A stretch of DNA of 64,000 nucleotides from Chloroflexota bacterium. GTDB lineage: Bacteria > Chloroflexota > Anaerolineae > UBA4142. The stretch is from assembly GCA_023381515.1 (NCBI GenBank), contig JAMCQI010000053.1, forward strand, positions 57,755 to 121,754, read 5' to 3'. This document shows, one piece after another, positions 1 to 8,246 of the stretch. Numbering within the stretch: the stretch's first letter is position 1; each line of letters begins with the position of its first letter. The notes beneath the pieces are model-generated. The model had not been told where the DNA came from. It searched no databases and saw nothing but the letters and a program-made list of their open reading frames with translations. The position numbers were made by a program, and so were the translations under genes.

Positions 1-30
1 TGCCTCTTTTCGGACTACACTAGCACTGGA

Positions 31-48
31 TTTTGACCTCGTTTTGAC
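31..48 (+). promoter_or_regulatory. paired TTTTGAC element upstream of multihaem cytochrome gene
   Basis: Two copies of TTTTGAC separated by four bases (TTTTGACCTCGTTTTGAC), i.e. an 11-bp period. The same 7+4+7 element occurs at 10532-10549 and 33495-33512, and a variant on the minus strand at 9322-9339. A TATATC hexamer (80-85) lies 31 bp downstream and could be the -10. The architecture is that of direct-repeat sites of OmpR/PhoB-type response regulators. The binding factor is unknown and its role here is inferred from recurrence. Confidence 0.5.
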
Positions 49-212
49 TTGGGGCAACTAGAATACCATTTGGATTGCTTATATCCAGTTCAAGGCAATG
101 CTCATGACAGTGCAGAGGCTGTCAAGGGAACGTTACGGAAGGTGACGGAAGCCTTTCAGTGCATTTGGCATTGAAAGGTTTTTTCATTTCAATGCAGCAA
201 GTTGGAGGAGAA

Positions 213-2282
213 ATGTCATTTTTCCGCGGATTGTGGCGGCACATCCGCTCGCTCTCCAAAAAACAATGGGCTTTCGGGGGAATCGCTGCCGTTGTCCTGG
301 TCCTCGTCGGGGCGGGGGTTATCTACGGATGGGATTACACCAACAGCCCCACCTTTTGCGGAACGACCTGCCACACGATGCCACCAGAATACAATGCTTA
401 TCAGGTCTCCCCGCATGCGCGCGTCAATTGCGTCGAATGCCATCTCGGCCGCGATATTGTCACGACCACCTTCGGGCGCAAGGCCGGCGATTTGATGCAC
501 GTCGTGAGATACGCAACGCACAGCTACAGCTTTCCGCTGTTCGCCGAGGCGATGCTCCCCGCACGCGAGTCGTGCGAAAAGTGTCACTGGCCTGAAAAGT
601 TTGCCGACGACCGCGCGGTGACCATTAAGCATTATCAAAATGATCAAAACAATACCCAGATAGTGACCTTTCTGTTGCTGAAAACAGGTGGCGGCACGAG
701 CCGAGAGGGGCTTGGGCTAGGCATCCACTGGCACATTGAGAATCAGGTTTACTTTATCGCCACCGACGATCAAAAACAGAACATCCCCTGGGTCCAGGTC
801 GTCGATGCAAGTGGCAAGACGACGACGTATGTGGACATTCAGAACCCCCTCCCGCAGAACGAGATAGACAAGGCCCAGAAGCACCGGATGGATTGCATTG
901 ACTGCCACAACCGGGTTTCTCACACCTTTCTATCGCCAACGCAGGCAATGGACCAGGCTCTGTCGCTCAACCGCGTGGACACTACGATCCCCTATATAAA
1001 GAAAAAGGCGGTCGAGGTTCTCAGTGCTACTTATACATCGTCGGCCGACGCGAACAAGGCGATCGAGGCATTGGACGGATTCTATCAGCAGAATTACCCC
1101 GATTATTACCGATCCAAGTCGCTCCAAGTCAAAGACGCCATAACCTATCTGAAAACACTGTACCCGACCTTGGTTTATCCTGACCAGGAGCTCTCTTGGA
1201 ACACACACCCGGATAATCTTGGCCACAAAGACTGGCCGGGCTGTTTCCGCTGCCATGACGGTAAACACTTTACTTCGGATAACAAGCAGGCGATTCGACT
1301 GGAATGCAATATTTGTCACAGTTTGCCTGAAGTATCCACGCCGGGGGGGCCCGCTCCCGTCATCTCCTTGGTCGCAGCCAACGAGCCTGCTTCCCACAAA
1401 ACGACGACTTGGCTTGCGCAGCACCGCACTGCCTTTAATGCGACCTGCCAGGAATGTCATGATACCAATAATGCCGGCGGCAGCGACAATTCTTCGTTCT
1501 GTTCCAACAGCGCGTGCCACGGCACGAATTGGCGATTTGCGGGCCTGGATGCACCCGCGCTCGCCAAGATATTCCCTCCACCCGCGGTGCCGGCGCCGCG
1601 GCCGAACGTCCAGCCAGCGCAGATTCCCCATCCCATCGGAGGTAACCCTGACTGTCAGATCTGCCATGGTATTAACAGCAAGGTGCGGCCCTATCCATCC
1701 GACCATGTCGGTCGAACGAATGATGTCTGTCTAGCCTGCCACAAGCCGAGCCTCTCACCAAACACAACTAACACAGGGAGCGGAACTCCCTCAGCTTCGG
1801 CGGGCGGGCCGCCCAGCATACCTCACGACACGGCGGGGCGAACACAGTGCTTGGGTTGCCACGATAATCCTGGGACAGGGGCGCCGCAGGTGCCACAGTT
1901 CCATAAAGATGCCAAACTTGGAAACGACCAATGCCTGTCCTGTCACAAACCGGGGGCATCCGCACAGCCAACGGCGACTGCGCAGCCCGCATCGTCTGTC
2001 CCAGCCTCGCAACCGACACCGGGCGCCGCAGAGACCACCGCGCAACCGACGACGAGCGCCCAAGCGACGACCGCGCCCCAACTCGCTGCGACGCCGACCA
2101 TTGGAGCTCAGACCACCTCGGCTTCTCCCTCTGGCGGGCCACCCAGGATACCCGCGGACCATGCGGGCCGAACAGGTTGCCTGATGTGCCATGCGACCGG
2201 CGTGGGTGGTGCCCCGCAAGTACCCGCGGACCATGCGGGTCGGACGGAAGACACGTGCAAAATGTGCCATCAAGGACCGTAG
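213..2282 (+). CDS. NapC/NirT-type multihaem cytochrome c, about 14 haem sites
   Basis: Membrane-anchored periplasmic multihaem cytochrome, probably taking electrons from quinol or handing them to soluble carriers. The start at 213 follows GGAGGAG and gives 689 residues; a longer frame from 159 has no comparable ribosome site. One N-terminal helix (about residues 22-42) is followed by a NapC/NrfH-like first haem, FCGTTCHTM, which is CX3CH rather than CX2CH. There are twelve standard CXXCH motifs plus a CX4CH variant (CSNSACH), so 14 potential sites. The C-terminal third contains three dihaem modules with the signature HxGRT, joined by Thr/Ser/Pro/Ala-rich linkers; the same module occurs in the cytochrome at 4364-6172. 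It is transcribed alone, ahead of a terminator. The substrate cannot be told from sequence. Confidence 0.85.
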   Translation: MSFFRGLWRHIRSLSKKQWAFGGIAAVVLVLVGAGVIYGWDYTNSPTFCGTTCHTMPPEYNAYQVSPHARVNCVECHLGRDIVTTTFGRKAGDLMHVVRYATHSYSFPLFAEAMLPARESCEKCHWPEKFADDRAVTIKHYQNDQNNTQIVTFLLLKTGGGTSREGLGLGIHWHIENQVYFIATDDQKQNIPWVQVVDASGKTTTYVDIQNPLPQNEIDKAQKHRMDCIDCHNRVSHTFLSPTQAMDQALSLNRVDTTIPYIKKKAVEVLSATYTSSADANKAIEALDGFYQQNYPDYYRSKSLQVKDAITYLKTLYPTLVYPDQELSWNTHPDNLGHKDWPGCFRCHDGKHFTSDNKQAIRLECNICHSLPEVSTPGGPAPVISLVAANEPASHKTTTWLAQHRTAFNATCQECHDTNNAGGSDNSSFCSNSACHGTNWRFAGLDAPALAKIFPPPAVPAPRPNVQPAQIPHPIGGNPDCQICHGINSKVRPYPSDHVGRTNDVCLACHKPSLSPNTTNTGSGTPSASAGGPPSIPHDTAGRTQCLGCHDNPGTGAPQVPQFHKDAKLGNDQCLSCHKPGASAQPTATAQPASSVPASQPTPGAAETTAQPTTSAQATTAPQLAATPTIGAQTTSASPSGGPPRIPADHAGRTGCLMCHATGVGGAPQVPADHAGRTEDTCKMCHQGP

Positions 2283-2348
2283 CAATGGTTGCACGTTGCC
2301 GGTTTCGAGTTCGACGATGAGCCTCCAAAGCAAAAGCTGAAAGCACAA

Positions 2349-2392
2349 GGGCCCCTTGCTCAAGATGAAATTTGCAAGGGGCTCTATTTTTG
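2349..2392 (+). terminator. rho-independent terminator after multihaem cytochrome
   Basis: GCCCCTTGC (2351-2359) pairs with GCAAGGGGC (2374-2382) and is followed by TCTATTTTTG. It ends the cytochrome transcript about 70 bases after the stop codon. Confidence 0.75.
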
Positions 2393-2522
2393 AGGAGGGC
2401 GCACGGGCACCAGGACAAACGAGTGTCCCGCGGGACGGGTGACTATAGTATCAACTTGAGATCCACGAGCGGTTCCGGAGCAAAAGTGACCGTTTTGGGG
2501 TCCCTTTCGGGACATTTCGGTA

Positions 2523-2552
2523 TTGACATTAATTGAAACTACAATGTATAAT
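2523..2552 (+). promoter_or_regulatory. strong sigma70-type promoter for the Rieske/cytochrome b operon
   Basis: Exact TTGACA (2523-2528) and TATAAT (2547-2552) with an 18-bp spacer, about 180 bp upstream of the Rieske gene. This is the best match to consensus seen in the window. The 2283-2728 gap holds this promoter, the preceding terminator and a long leader hairpin; no gene was found in it. Confidence 0.75.
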
Positions 2553-2602
2553 CGCATTAGAGAATTGCAAAAGCACTGATGACGGTGCTCATGTCTCGAG
2601 GT

Positions 2603-2650
2603 GGGGACCGCCTCTGAGGAGTCTTGCGCACTCTTCAGAGGCGGTTCCCC
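2603..2650 (+). other. long near-perfect hairpin in the Rieske operon leader
   Basis: GGGGACCGCCTCTGAGGAGT pairs with ACTCTTCAGAGGCGGTTCCCC across a 7-base loop, with one bulge and one G-T type mismatch. It lies about 45 bp downstream of the probable transcription start and 80 bp before the Rieske start codon. No U-run follows, so it is not a standard terminator. It may stabilise the mRNA or bind a protein. Confidence 0.5.
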
Positions 2651-2728
2651 ATTTGACGCGCCAGGAGAACTCGCAAGTCCCATTTGCGACTTGTCCTGAA
2701 GAGATAAAGGTTTCCCGGGGAGGGAGGC

Positions 2729-3205
2729 ATGGTAGAAAGAACTAAAAGCGTTCCCGATGCTCAGGCCGCGGGCTCGGTTACGCGGCGCGGTTTCTTGCAG
2801 TGGGCTCTCGGTTTTTCCGTGATCGCGACGATTGGGGGCATTATCGTGCCGATCGTCGGCTACATCTGGCCGCCGGTGCAAAGCGCCGGCAGTGGTTCCG
2901 GCCGGGTGTTGGCCGGTTCCACAAAGGATTTGCCACCGGGACAGGCTAAGGTCATCCCGGTTAACGACAAACCGGTGATCGTCGTCAATACGGCCGCGGG
3001 CGGGGTCAAGGCCTTTTCGGCGATATGCACGCATCTGGGGTGTGTGGTCGGATGGAATGAGAGTAAACAGATCATCGTCTGCCCATGCCATGACGGCCGA
3101 TTTAATCCCACCACGGGAGCCGTCATTTCCGGCCCACCGCCTTCGCCGCTACCATCGGTCAAAGTCGCCGTCGAGAATGACCAGATCTATGTAGGAGGGG
3201 CGTAA
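2729..3205 (+). CDS. petC: Rieske [2Fe-2S] protein
   Basis: Iron-sulfur subunit of a cytochrome bc/b6f-type quinol oxidoreductase, passing electrons from quinol to a c-type cytochrome. It has 158 residues with an N-terminal TRRGFLQ twin-arginine motif and one helix (about residues 29-48), consistent with Tat export and membrane anchoring. The two cluster-binding boxes are CTHLGC and CPCHDG, followed by the GPPPSPLP proline loop typical of b6f-type Rieske proteins. A strong AGGGAGG site precedes the ATG. The stop codon overlaps the start of the cytochrome b gene by one base, so the two are co-translated. Confidence 0.93.
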   Translation: MVERTKSVPDAQAAGSVTRRGFLQWALGFSVIATIGGIIVPIVGYIWPPVQSAGSGSGRVLAGSTKDLPPGQAKVIPVNDKPVIVVNTAAGGVKAFSAICTHLGCVVGWNESKQIIVCPCHDGRFNPTTGAVISGPPPSPLPSVKVAVENDQIYVGGA

Positions 3206-3894
3206 TGCAGAGGACCGTATCTTTTCGTCCATCTGAATGGGTTAACGGGCTGATCGATTGGATCGACGACCGCATCGGGATACGGGAGATCGTCACTTAT
3301 GCGACGCACGTCTCGATCCCCCGGACTGCCCATACCTACTATCTCGGCGGTATCACGCTCTTTTTCTTCATGGTGCAAGTCATCACGGGTATTCTTCTCG
3401 CTCTCTACTACCATCCGACCCCCGGAAGCGCATACGACAGCGTTCTCTTCATCATGAACAACGTCAACTTCGGTTGGCTCGTCCGCAGTATTCACGCTTG
3501 GAGCGCCAACCTGATGATCGTCTTTTGCGTGCTGCATCTGTTGCGGGTGGCGATTCAGGGCGCCTATCGCCCTCCCCGTGAAATGACTTGGTTGGTCGGG
3601 GTTGTCCTACTCCTTCTCACGCTCGGGTTTGGGTTCACGGGCTACCTCCTCCCCTGGGATGAGCGCGCCTTTTGGGCGACGACGGTCGGGACGGAGATTG
3701 CGGGGGCGGTTCCTTTGATCGGCGGCTATATTCAGGACTTTTTGCGAGGTGGTCCCGATCTGAGCGCTTTGACCCTTTCACGCTTTTTCGACGTGCATGT
3801 CATGATCCTGCCCCTGTCGCTCGGAGCGTTTCTTGGAACTCACCTACTGTTTATTCACCAGCAAGGCATCGCAGACCCGGAAGAAAGAGAATAG
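3205..3894 (+). CDS. petB: cytochrome b6 (N-terminal half of cytochrome b)
   Basis: Haem b-binding membrane subunit of the quinol oxidoreductase: 229 residues and four transmembrane helices. Two histidine pairs are spaced as in the family: the IHAWSAN...VLH pair in the second helix and VHVMILP...GTH in the fourth. GYLLPWDERAFWA matches the conserved segment at the end of the third helix. The length matches split-type cytochrome b6 rather than full-length mitochondrial cytochrome b, and the missing half is the next gene. It begins within the stop codon of the Rieske gene. No CXXCH is present in this subunit. Confidence 0.93.
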   Translation: MQRTVSFRPSEWVNGLIDWIDDRIGIREIVTYATHVSIPRTAHTYYLGGITLFFFMVQVITGILLALYYHPTPGSAYDSVLFIMNNVNFGWLVRSIHAWSANLMIVFCVLHLLRVAIQGAYRPPREMTWLVGVVLLLLTLGFGFTGYLLPWDERAFWATTVGTEIAGAVPLIGGYIQDFLRGGPDLSALTLSRFFDVHVMILPLSLGAFLGTHLLFIHQQGIADPEERE

Positions 3895-3899
3895 ATACG

Positions 3900-4367
3900 A
3901 TGGCCAAACCAGAAACAAAAGAAAAAAAGCAACTATTGCCATTTTGGCCTCACTATATCCTCAGTGAATTCATCGCCTGGTACGTGATGCTGGCTGTGCT
4001 CATCGCCCTTGCTTCTCTATGGCCAGCCGACTTGCAGGCCAAAGCGGATGCTTTCCGGACACCCCCCAATGTAAAACCGGAATGGTATTTTCTTTTCCTA
4101 TACCAACTGTTGAAAGATGCCGCCTTTTTAAGCGTGGTGAATCCCGAGCTGCCCAAGCTGGCCGGGATTACTATACCGGGCATCGGGCTGGCGTTACTGG
4201 CGTTGCTACCGTTTCTTGATCGATCCAAAAAGCGGCCCGCCAAGGAACGCCCGGTTATGCTGGCGATTGTCATCATCATCCTCGTAATCATCGCATTCCT
4301 CACAATACGGGGGGCGTTCTTGGGCGAGTCTACTTCGTTGGTTCTTCCTTCCCAATGGATAGTATGA
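3900..4367 (+). CDS. petD: cytochrome b subunit IV-like protein
   Basis: Second half of the split cytochrome b, 155 residues, starting ATG six bases after the petB stop. It contains the PPNVKPEWYFLFLYQLLK block, including the PEWY quinol-oxidation motif, then two further hydrophobic helices (roughly 85-102 and 118-138). It forms the quinol-oxidising site together with cytochrome b6. An upstream extension of this frame overlaps petB and is not used. The TGA stop overlaps the ATG of the downstream multihaem gene (ATGA), tying that cytochrome to the complex. Confidence 0.9.
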   Translation: MAKPETKEKKQLLPFWPHYILSEFIAWYVMLAVLIALASLWPADLQAKADAFRTPPNVKPEWYFLFLYQLLKDAAFLSVVNPELPKLAGITIPGIGLALLALLPFLDRSKKRPAKERPVMLAIVIIILVIIAFLTIRGAFLGESTSLVLPSQWIV

Positions 4368-6172
4368 GGTCATCTCAAATGAAGCGTCTCGCATTTAGAT
4401 TGGGCCTGCTGACCGCAATGGCGATTGCCTTTGCACTATTTGTACCCTATCTCGTCGTGCAAGCAAATCCCCCGGGACAAGGGGGGCCCCCTCAGATTCC
4501 ACATGCCAAAGAAGGGCACACCGATTGCCTGTCCTGCCACGAAAAAGGGGTGAACGGTGCTCCCCAATACCCGGCGGACCACGCCGGCCGGACGGATGAC
4601 ATGTGCCTGGCATGTCATACGTTCAAAACGTCCTCCACCACAGCGGAGGCGACTGCGACGAGCACGGTCTCACAAACCACGAATTCGAGTGCGGCCTCCG
4701 CGACCAGCACGGCGCAGCCGACTGCCTCGAGCACGGTCTCACCGACCACGAATTCGAACGCGGCGTCCGCAACCAGCACGCCCGCGGTATTGAGCGGTGT
4801 CCCGCCAGTCATACCGCATACCCTCGAAGGCCGTAGCCAGTGTCTGAGCTGCCACCAAACTGGCGTTGGGGGCGCTCCCAAAGTGCCGGCAAGCCATGCT
4901 GGCCGGACGAACGACATGTGCCGCACGTGTCACCAGCCTGAACCGCAAGCGCCCGTCGTCGTTCCCACGCTCGTGCCGCACGTGCCAACTGTACAAGGCC
5001 AGAACACCTGTGTGGACTGCCACACCACTCTAGGCGGGCAAAACGCGGATATCGTCAAGCAGTGGACGTCGAGCATTCACGCGGAACGCGGCGTATCCTG
5101 CGTCGATTGTCACGGTGGCGATGCGACGAAAAAGAACAAAGACGAGGCCATGAGCCCAAGTGCTGGCTTCGTCGGCAAGCCGAAGACGCAAGACATTCCC
5201 GCTCTCTGCGGTAGCTGCCACGCCCGCGTGGATCTCATGCGTCAATACGACATCCCGACCGACCAGTACTCGCAATACCAAGATAGCGTCCATGGGCAAA
5301 AGCTGGCACAAGGCGATACGAACGTCGCCACCTGCTTCACATGCCATGACCAGCACGGCACCAAAGAAGTCAATGACCCGTCCTCGCACGTGTATCCGCA
5401 GAACGTACCGGCTCTATGCGCAAGCTGCCACTCGAACGCGCAGCTCATGAAACCGTACGGCATACCGACGAATCAATACGATCTATACAAAGCGAGTGTG
5501 CACGGGGTCGCTCTCTTGCAGAAACAGGACTCGCGCGCCCCGAGCTGCGCCACCTGCCACGGGACCCACGGCGCCGCGCCCCCCGGCTTTAGCGAAGTCG
5601 CGAACGTCTGCGGTAGCTGTCACAGCGCAACCCAAGACTATTATCTCAAGGGGCAGCACGCGAGCAACGCTCCCGGGACGCCTAAATGCGTCACTTGCCA
5701 CGGCAACCACGATGTCATGGCCCCGAGTGAAGCCATGTTTACGGGCACAGGCGCACGGGACTGCGGGAGCTGCCATACAGCCACCTCACCCCAGAATCAG
5801 GCAGTCAAGCAGATTGCCGATGCTCTTGACGCCAGCGCGCAATCTTACGATGCCGCGACCCAGGCTGTCCAGAATGCAGAAGGCACCGGACTCATCATGG
5901 CTCCAGAGCAGGCCAAGCTCGCCGATGCCATGACCAATCTCATCACCGCGCGCGCCGCACAGCATACGCTGAGCCTCGATACCGTCAAAGCGCAAACGGA
6001 CAAGGCGACATCCACCGCGAATCAGGTAAAAGCGGACGCGATGAAATCGATCTCCGACAGCGTCTTGCGACGCGAGGCCATGGTCATCGGCCTCATCGTC
6101 GCCGCCCTCGCCATCGGCAGTCTCTACATCATACGGCGAGATCTGTACAGTAAACTGCCGCCCAAGGAATGA
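4364..6172 (+). CDS. 13-haem cytochrome c with C-terminal membrane anchor
   Basis: Secreted cytochrome with an N-terminal signal or anchor helix (about residues 8-30), thirteen CXXCH motifs and a C-terminal helix (about 575-593) ending in a positively charged tail. The first four haems form two dihaem modules (IPH...GRT.CLSCH...HAGRT.DMC..CH) separated by Thr/Ser/Ala linkers. The remainder resembles NrfA/OTR-like multihaem proteins, with repeated SCH and VHG elements. A helical segment of about 90 residues without haem precedes the anchor. The ATGA overlap with petD decides the start at 4364 and shows that it belongs to the Rieske/b6 operon, where it is the likely electron acceptor replacing cytochrome c1 or f. 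The terminal acceptor is unknown. Confidence 0.85.
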   Translation: MRSSQMKRLAFRLGLLTAMAIAFALFVPYLVVQANPPGQGGPPQIPHAKEGHTDCLSCHEKGVNGAPQYPADHAGRTDDMCLACHTFKTSSTTAEATATSTVSQTTNSSAASATSTAQPTASSTVSPTTNSNAASATSTPAVLSGVPPVIPHTLEGRSQCLSCHQTGVGGAPKVPASHAGRTNDMCRTCHQPEPQAPVVVPTLVPHVPTVQGQNTCVDCHTTLGGQNADIVKQWTSSIHAERGVSCVDCHGGDATKKNKDEAMSPSAGFVGKPKTQDIPALCGSCHARVDLMRQYDIPTDQYSQYQDSVHGQKLAQGDTNVATCFTCHDQHGTKEVNDPSSHVYPQNVPALCASCHSNAQLMKPYGIPTNQYDLYKASVHGVALLQKQDSRAPSCATCHGTHGAAPPGFSEVANVCGSCHSATQDYYLKGQHASNAPGTPKCVTCHGNHDVMAPSEAMFTGTGARDCGSCHTATSPQNQAVKQIADALDASAQSYDAATQAVQNAEGTGLIMAPEQAKLADAMTNLITARAAQHTLSLDTVKAQTDKATSTANQVKADAMKSISDSVLRREAMVIGLIVAALAIGSLYIIRRDLYSKLPPKE

Positions 6173-6178
6173 AAGAAA

Positions 6179-6214
6179 ACGCCTCCCCACTTGAACGGGG
6201 AGGCGTCATTTTAC
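6179..6214. terminator. bidirectional terminator between convergent genes
   Basis: ACGCCTCCCC (6179-6188) pairs with GGGGAGGCGT (6197-6206). CATTTTA follows on the plus strand and TTTTCTTTC on the minus strand. It separates the plus-strand cytochrome operon from the minus-strand dihaem gene. Confidence 0.75.
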
Positions 6215-6224
6215 GCTCGGGAGG

Positions 6225-6578
6225 CTATTGTCGCGCGGGTTCTTGTCCCGGACACGGAGAGGCCTGATGACAGGCAAAACAGTCCGTGGTAGTCGCTTCG
6301 TGTTGGCTTGTTTGCCAGCCCTGGATGATGCCTGTCATCACATCCTGGTGACAGTTCAGGCAAGGTTGACTGGATCCAGATAGCTGTGACGCGATGGGTG
6401 GTGTGGGTTCGGGAGTCCCAGGTACCGCCGGGAGAACCTCGGATCCGGAGGGCGTCTCGTTGACGTCGATGCCCGGCGGTGCACTCGACCGCAGCGCGGC
6501 GCGGCTCGCGAAAGTGCTCACTACAATGAGCAACGCGAGCGCCAATGCTCCTAGCGCCATCTTGGTGTTCTCATCCAT
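6225..6578 (-). CDS. small membrane-anchored dihaem cytochrome c
   Basis: A 117-residue protein with one N-terminal helix (about residues 7-29), a Pro/Thr-rich linker and two CXXCH motifs (CLNCH, CFACH) in the last 45 residues. The QTSQHEATTTDCFACH arrangement resembles one dihaem unit of the larger NapC/NrfH-like or octahaem proteins, so this could be a stand-alone electron shuttle or a shortened relative. It is the last gene after the ANTAR regulator on the minus strand. The 187-base gap before it contains a 12-bp imperfect hairpin at 6604-6648. Confidence 0.75.
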   Translation of the reverse strand: MDENTKMALGALALALLIVVSTFASRAALRSSAPPGIDVNETPSGSEVLPAVPGTPEPTPPIASQLSGSSQPCLNCHQDVMTGIIQGWQTSQHEATTTDCFACHQASPCPGQEPARQ

Positions 6579-6765
6579 CTTCGGATTTCCCCACGCAAAG
6601 GCAAAGCGCCTCCTTGGGCCCTGTTCCTCAGGTCAAAGAAGGCGCTTCAGAACCTTCCACGCACACAACTCTATTCAGGCGATGAATTCCAGATGACGAG
6701 ATTCATCGCCTCCGTTCGAAATGCGCCGTCATCCCCTCCGGCGAAGACGGCGGCACCTGCGATGC

Positions 6766-7344
6766 TTAGAGCATTCCATCTGCCGTGATAATTGCCTGGG
6801 CGATTTCTCCGAGCTTTTTGTTCTCGTTTTGGCTGCGGCGCTGCATTCGCCTAAACGCTTCCTCTTCTGTCAGGTTCAGACGCCGCATGAGGATGCCCTT
6901 GGCACGCTCGACCAGCTTACGGGTCTCGAGCGCATCCCGGAGGTCGTCTACCTCGCGATGGAGCGATTGGAATTCCTTAAAGCGCGAAACGGCCAATGCG
7001 ATCGCGGGAAGCAGGTCCTGCTCTGAAACCGGCTTCATCAAATAAGCCGCCACATTCGCGCTTGCTGCGCGTTCCGCCAATTCCTTTTCGCTGAACGCGG
7101 TCAGAAGGATGATGGGAATTGGACGCTCTTGGGTGATCGTCTGCGCGGCCTCAATGCCGTCCATCTCCGGCATCTTGATGTCGAGAATGGCCAGATCCGG
7201 CTTGAGTTCGCGCGCCAGGCTCACGGCCTCTTTGCCGTTCGCCGCTTCTGCAATCACCTTGTGGCCAATCGATTCCAGCTGTCCCTTGAGACTCAAGACG
7301 CGCAGGCTCTCGTCGTCGGCAACCAACACTCGTAGCGTTTCCAT
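6766..7344 (-). CDS. ANTAR-domain response regulator
   Basis: Receiver domain plus C-terminal ANTAR RNA-binding domain. Such proteins bind paired hairpins in leader RNAs and prevent transcription termination once phosphorylated. The start METLRVLVADDE at 7344 lies two bases after the kinase stop and behind a GAGGAG site, giving 192 residues. Receiver hallmarks are the DDE acidic pocket, LAILDIKMPEMDG with the acceptor Asp, LLTAFSE and the MKPVS lysine. A coiled linker leads into the ANTAR helices (VERAKGILMRRLNLTEEEAFRRMQRRSQ). It pairs with the adjacent HisKA_2 kinase as in EutW/EutV-type systems. No target hairpins could be assigned confidently. Confidence 0.9.
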   Translation of the reverse strand: METLRVLVADDESLRVLSLKGQLESIGHKVIAEAANGKEAVSLARELKPDLAILDIKMPEMDGIEAAQTITQERPIPIILLTAFSEKELAERAASANVAAYLMKPVSEQDLLPAIALAVSRFKEFQSLHREVDDLRDALETRKLVERAKGILMRRLNLTEEEAFRRMQRRSQNENKKLGEIAQAIITADGML

Positions 7345-7346
7345 GT

Positions 7347-8246
7347 TCACTCCTCGCTTGCCATCACGCCGCGCCTGAATTGCACCCACGCGGTCGTTCC
7401 TGATCCTGTCCGATCCGTCAACCCCATCTTGCCACTCAGATCTTTTTCAACCAGAGTCCGTGCAATCTGCAGCCCCAACCCCTTTGAAGTGGCCAAGTCA
7501 AAGTCCCGGGGGAGGCCCTCGCCATTGTCCAGCACACGCACCCACACATCGGCCCCGTCCCAATCCAAATCGATTTCGATGCGCCCGTCCGTTCTATTCC
7601 GATATCCGTGTTCGATGGCGTTGCTGACTAACTCGTTCAAGACAAGCGCAAAGGCAGTCGCTTGCTTGGAGGTGAGGAGAATACTTGGGCCTTGAACCAC
7701 CGTCTCGATCCGCTGGTCGCTCCGCACCATGCTCCGCCGCGCAGTCTCTCCAACCAGCCGGGCGAGCTCTGTAATATCGGTCGCCCCGACGTTCTCCGCC
7801 GAAAGCATCTCGTGAGCAACCGCGATGCTTTTGATACGTGTAATCGAGTCACGCAGGCTTTCCTGTACTTCGGGCCGTGGATTGCGTGACATTTCGAGCG
7901 AAAGCAGATCGGCGACCGTCTGGAGATTGTTCTTGATGCGATGGTGCATTTCCAGCATCATCGCACTCAGCGCGTCCGCCTCACCTTCCGCCCTCTCACG
8001 CTTGGCGATCTCTCGACCGACCCAATTGAGCGTGACCCACGTCATCGCCGGCCCAAAAATCCCAAAGACGACGGTTTCAATGGCAAAGAGGAGCGGCTGC
8101 TGCGAAGACTCGAAAATCAAGCGAGTCGAGACTTCGTAGAACATGACCGTCGCGAGAAGGAGCAGCGGCACAACCTGCTGCAGCACAAAGACGCGCTGCG
8201 AAAGAAGCGGCCGCTGAGACGAGTCCTCCCGACGTTCTGCATTCAT
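7347..8246 (-). CDS. HisKA_2-type membrane sensor histidine kinase
   Basis: A 299-residue kinase with two hydrophobic helices (about 20-40 and 55-75), a HisKA_2 dimerisation/phosphoacceptor segment centred on EMHHRIKNNLQTVADLL, and a HATPase_c domain with ELVSNAIEHGY (N box), DNGEGLP (G1) and GLGLQIARTLV (G2). There is no separate periplasmic sensor domain, so it probably senses within the membrane or through a partner. The start codon overlaps the stop of the upstream zinc-ribbon protein gene (ATGA), which makes that protein a candidate accessory sensor. Its output is the ANTAR regulator two bases downstream. Confidence 0.9.
   Translation of the reverse strand: MNAERREDSSQRPLLSQRVFVLQQVVPLLLLATVMFYEVSTRLIFESSQQPLLFAIETVVFGIFGPAMTWVTLNWVGREIAKRERAEGEADALSAMMLEMHHRIKNNLQTVADLLSLEMSRNPRPEVQESLRDSITRIKSIAVAHEMLSAENVGATDITELARLVGETARRSMVRSDQRIETVVQGPSILLTSKQATAFALVLNELVSNAIEHGYRNRTDGRIEIDLDWDGADVWVRVLDNGEGLPRDFDLATSKGLGLQIARTLVEKDLSGKMGLTDRTGSGTTAWVQFRRGVMASEE

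Noticed and set aside
6604..6648. Hairpin between the ANTAR gene and the dihaem gene as an ANTAR target
   Set aside because: The loops do not show the hexaloop with conserved A1 and G4 required for ANTAR binding, and only one clear stem exists.
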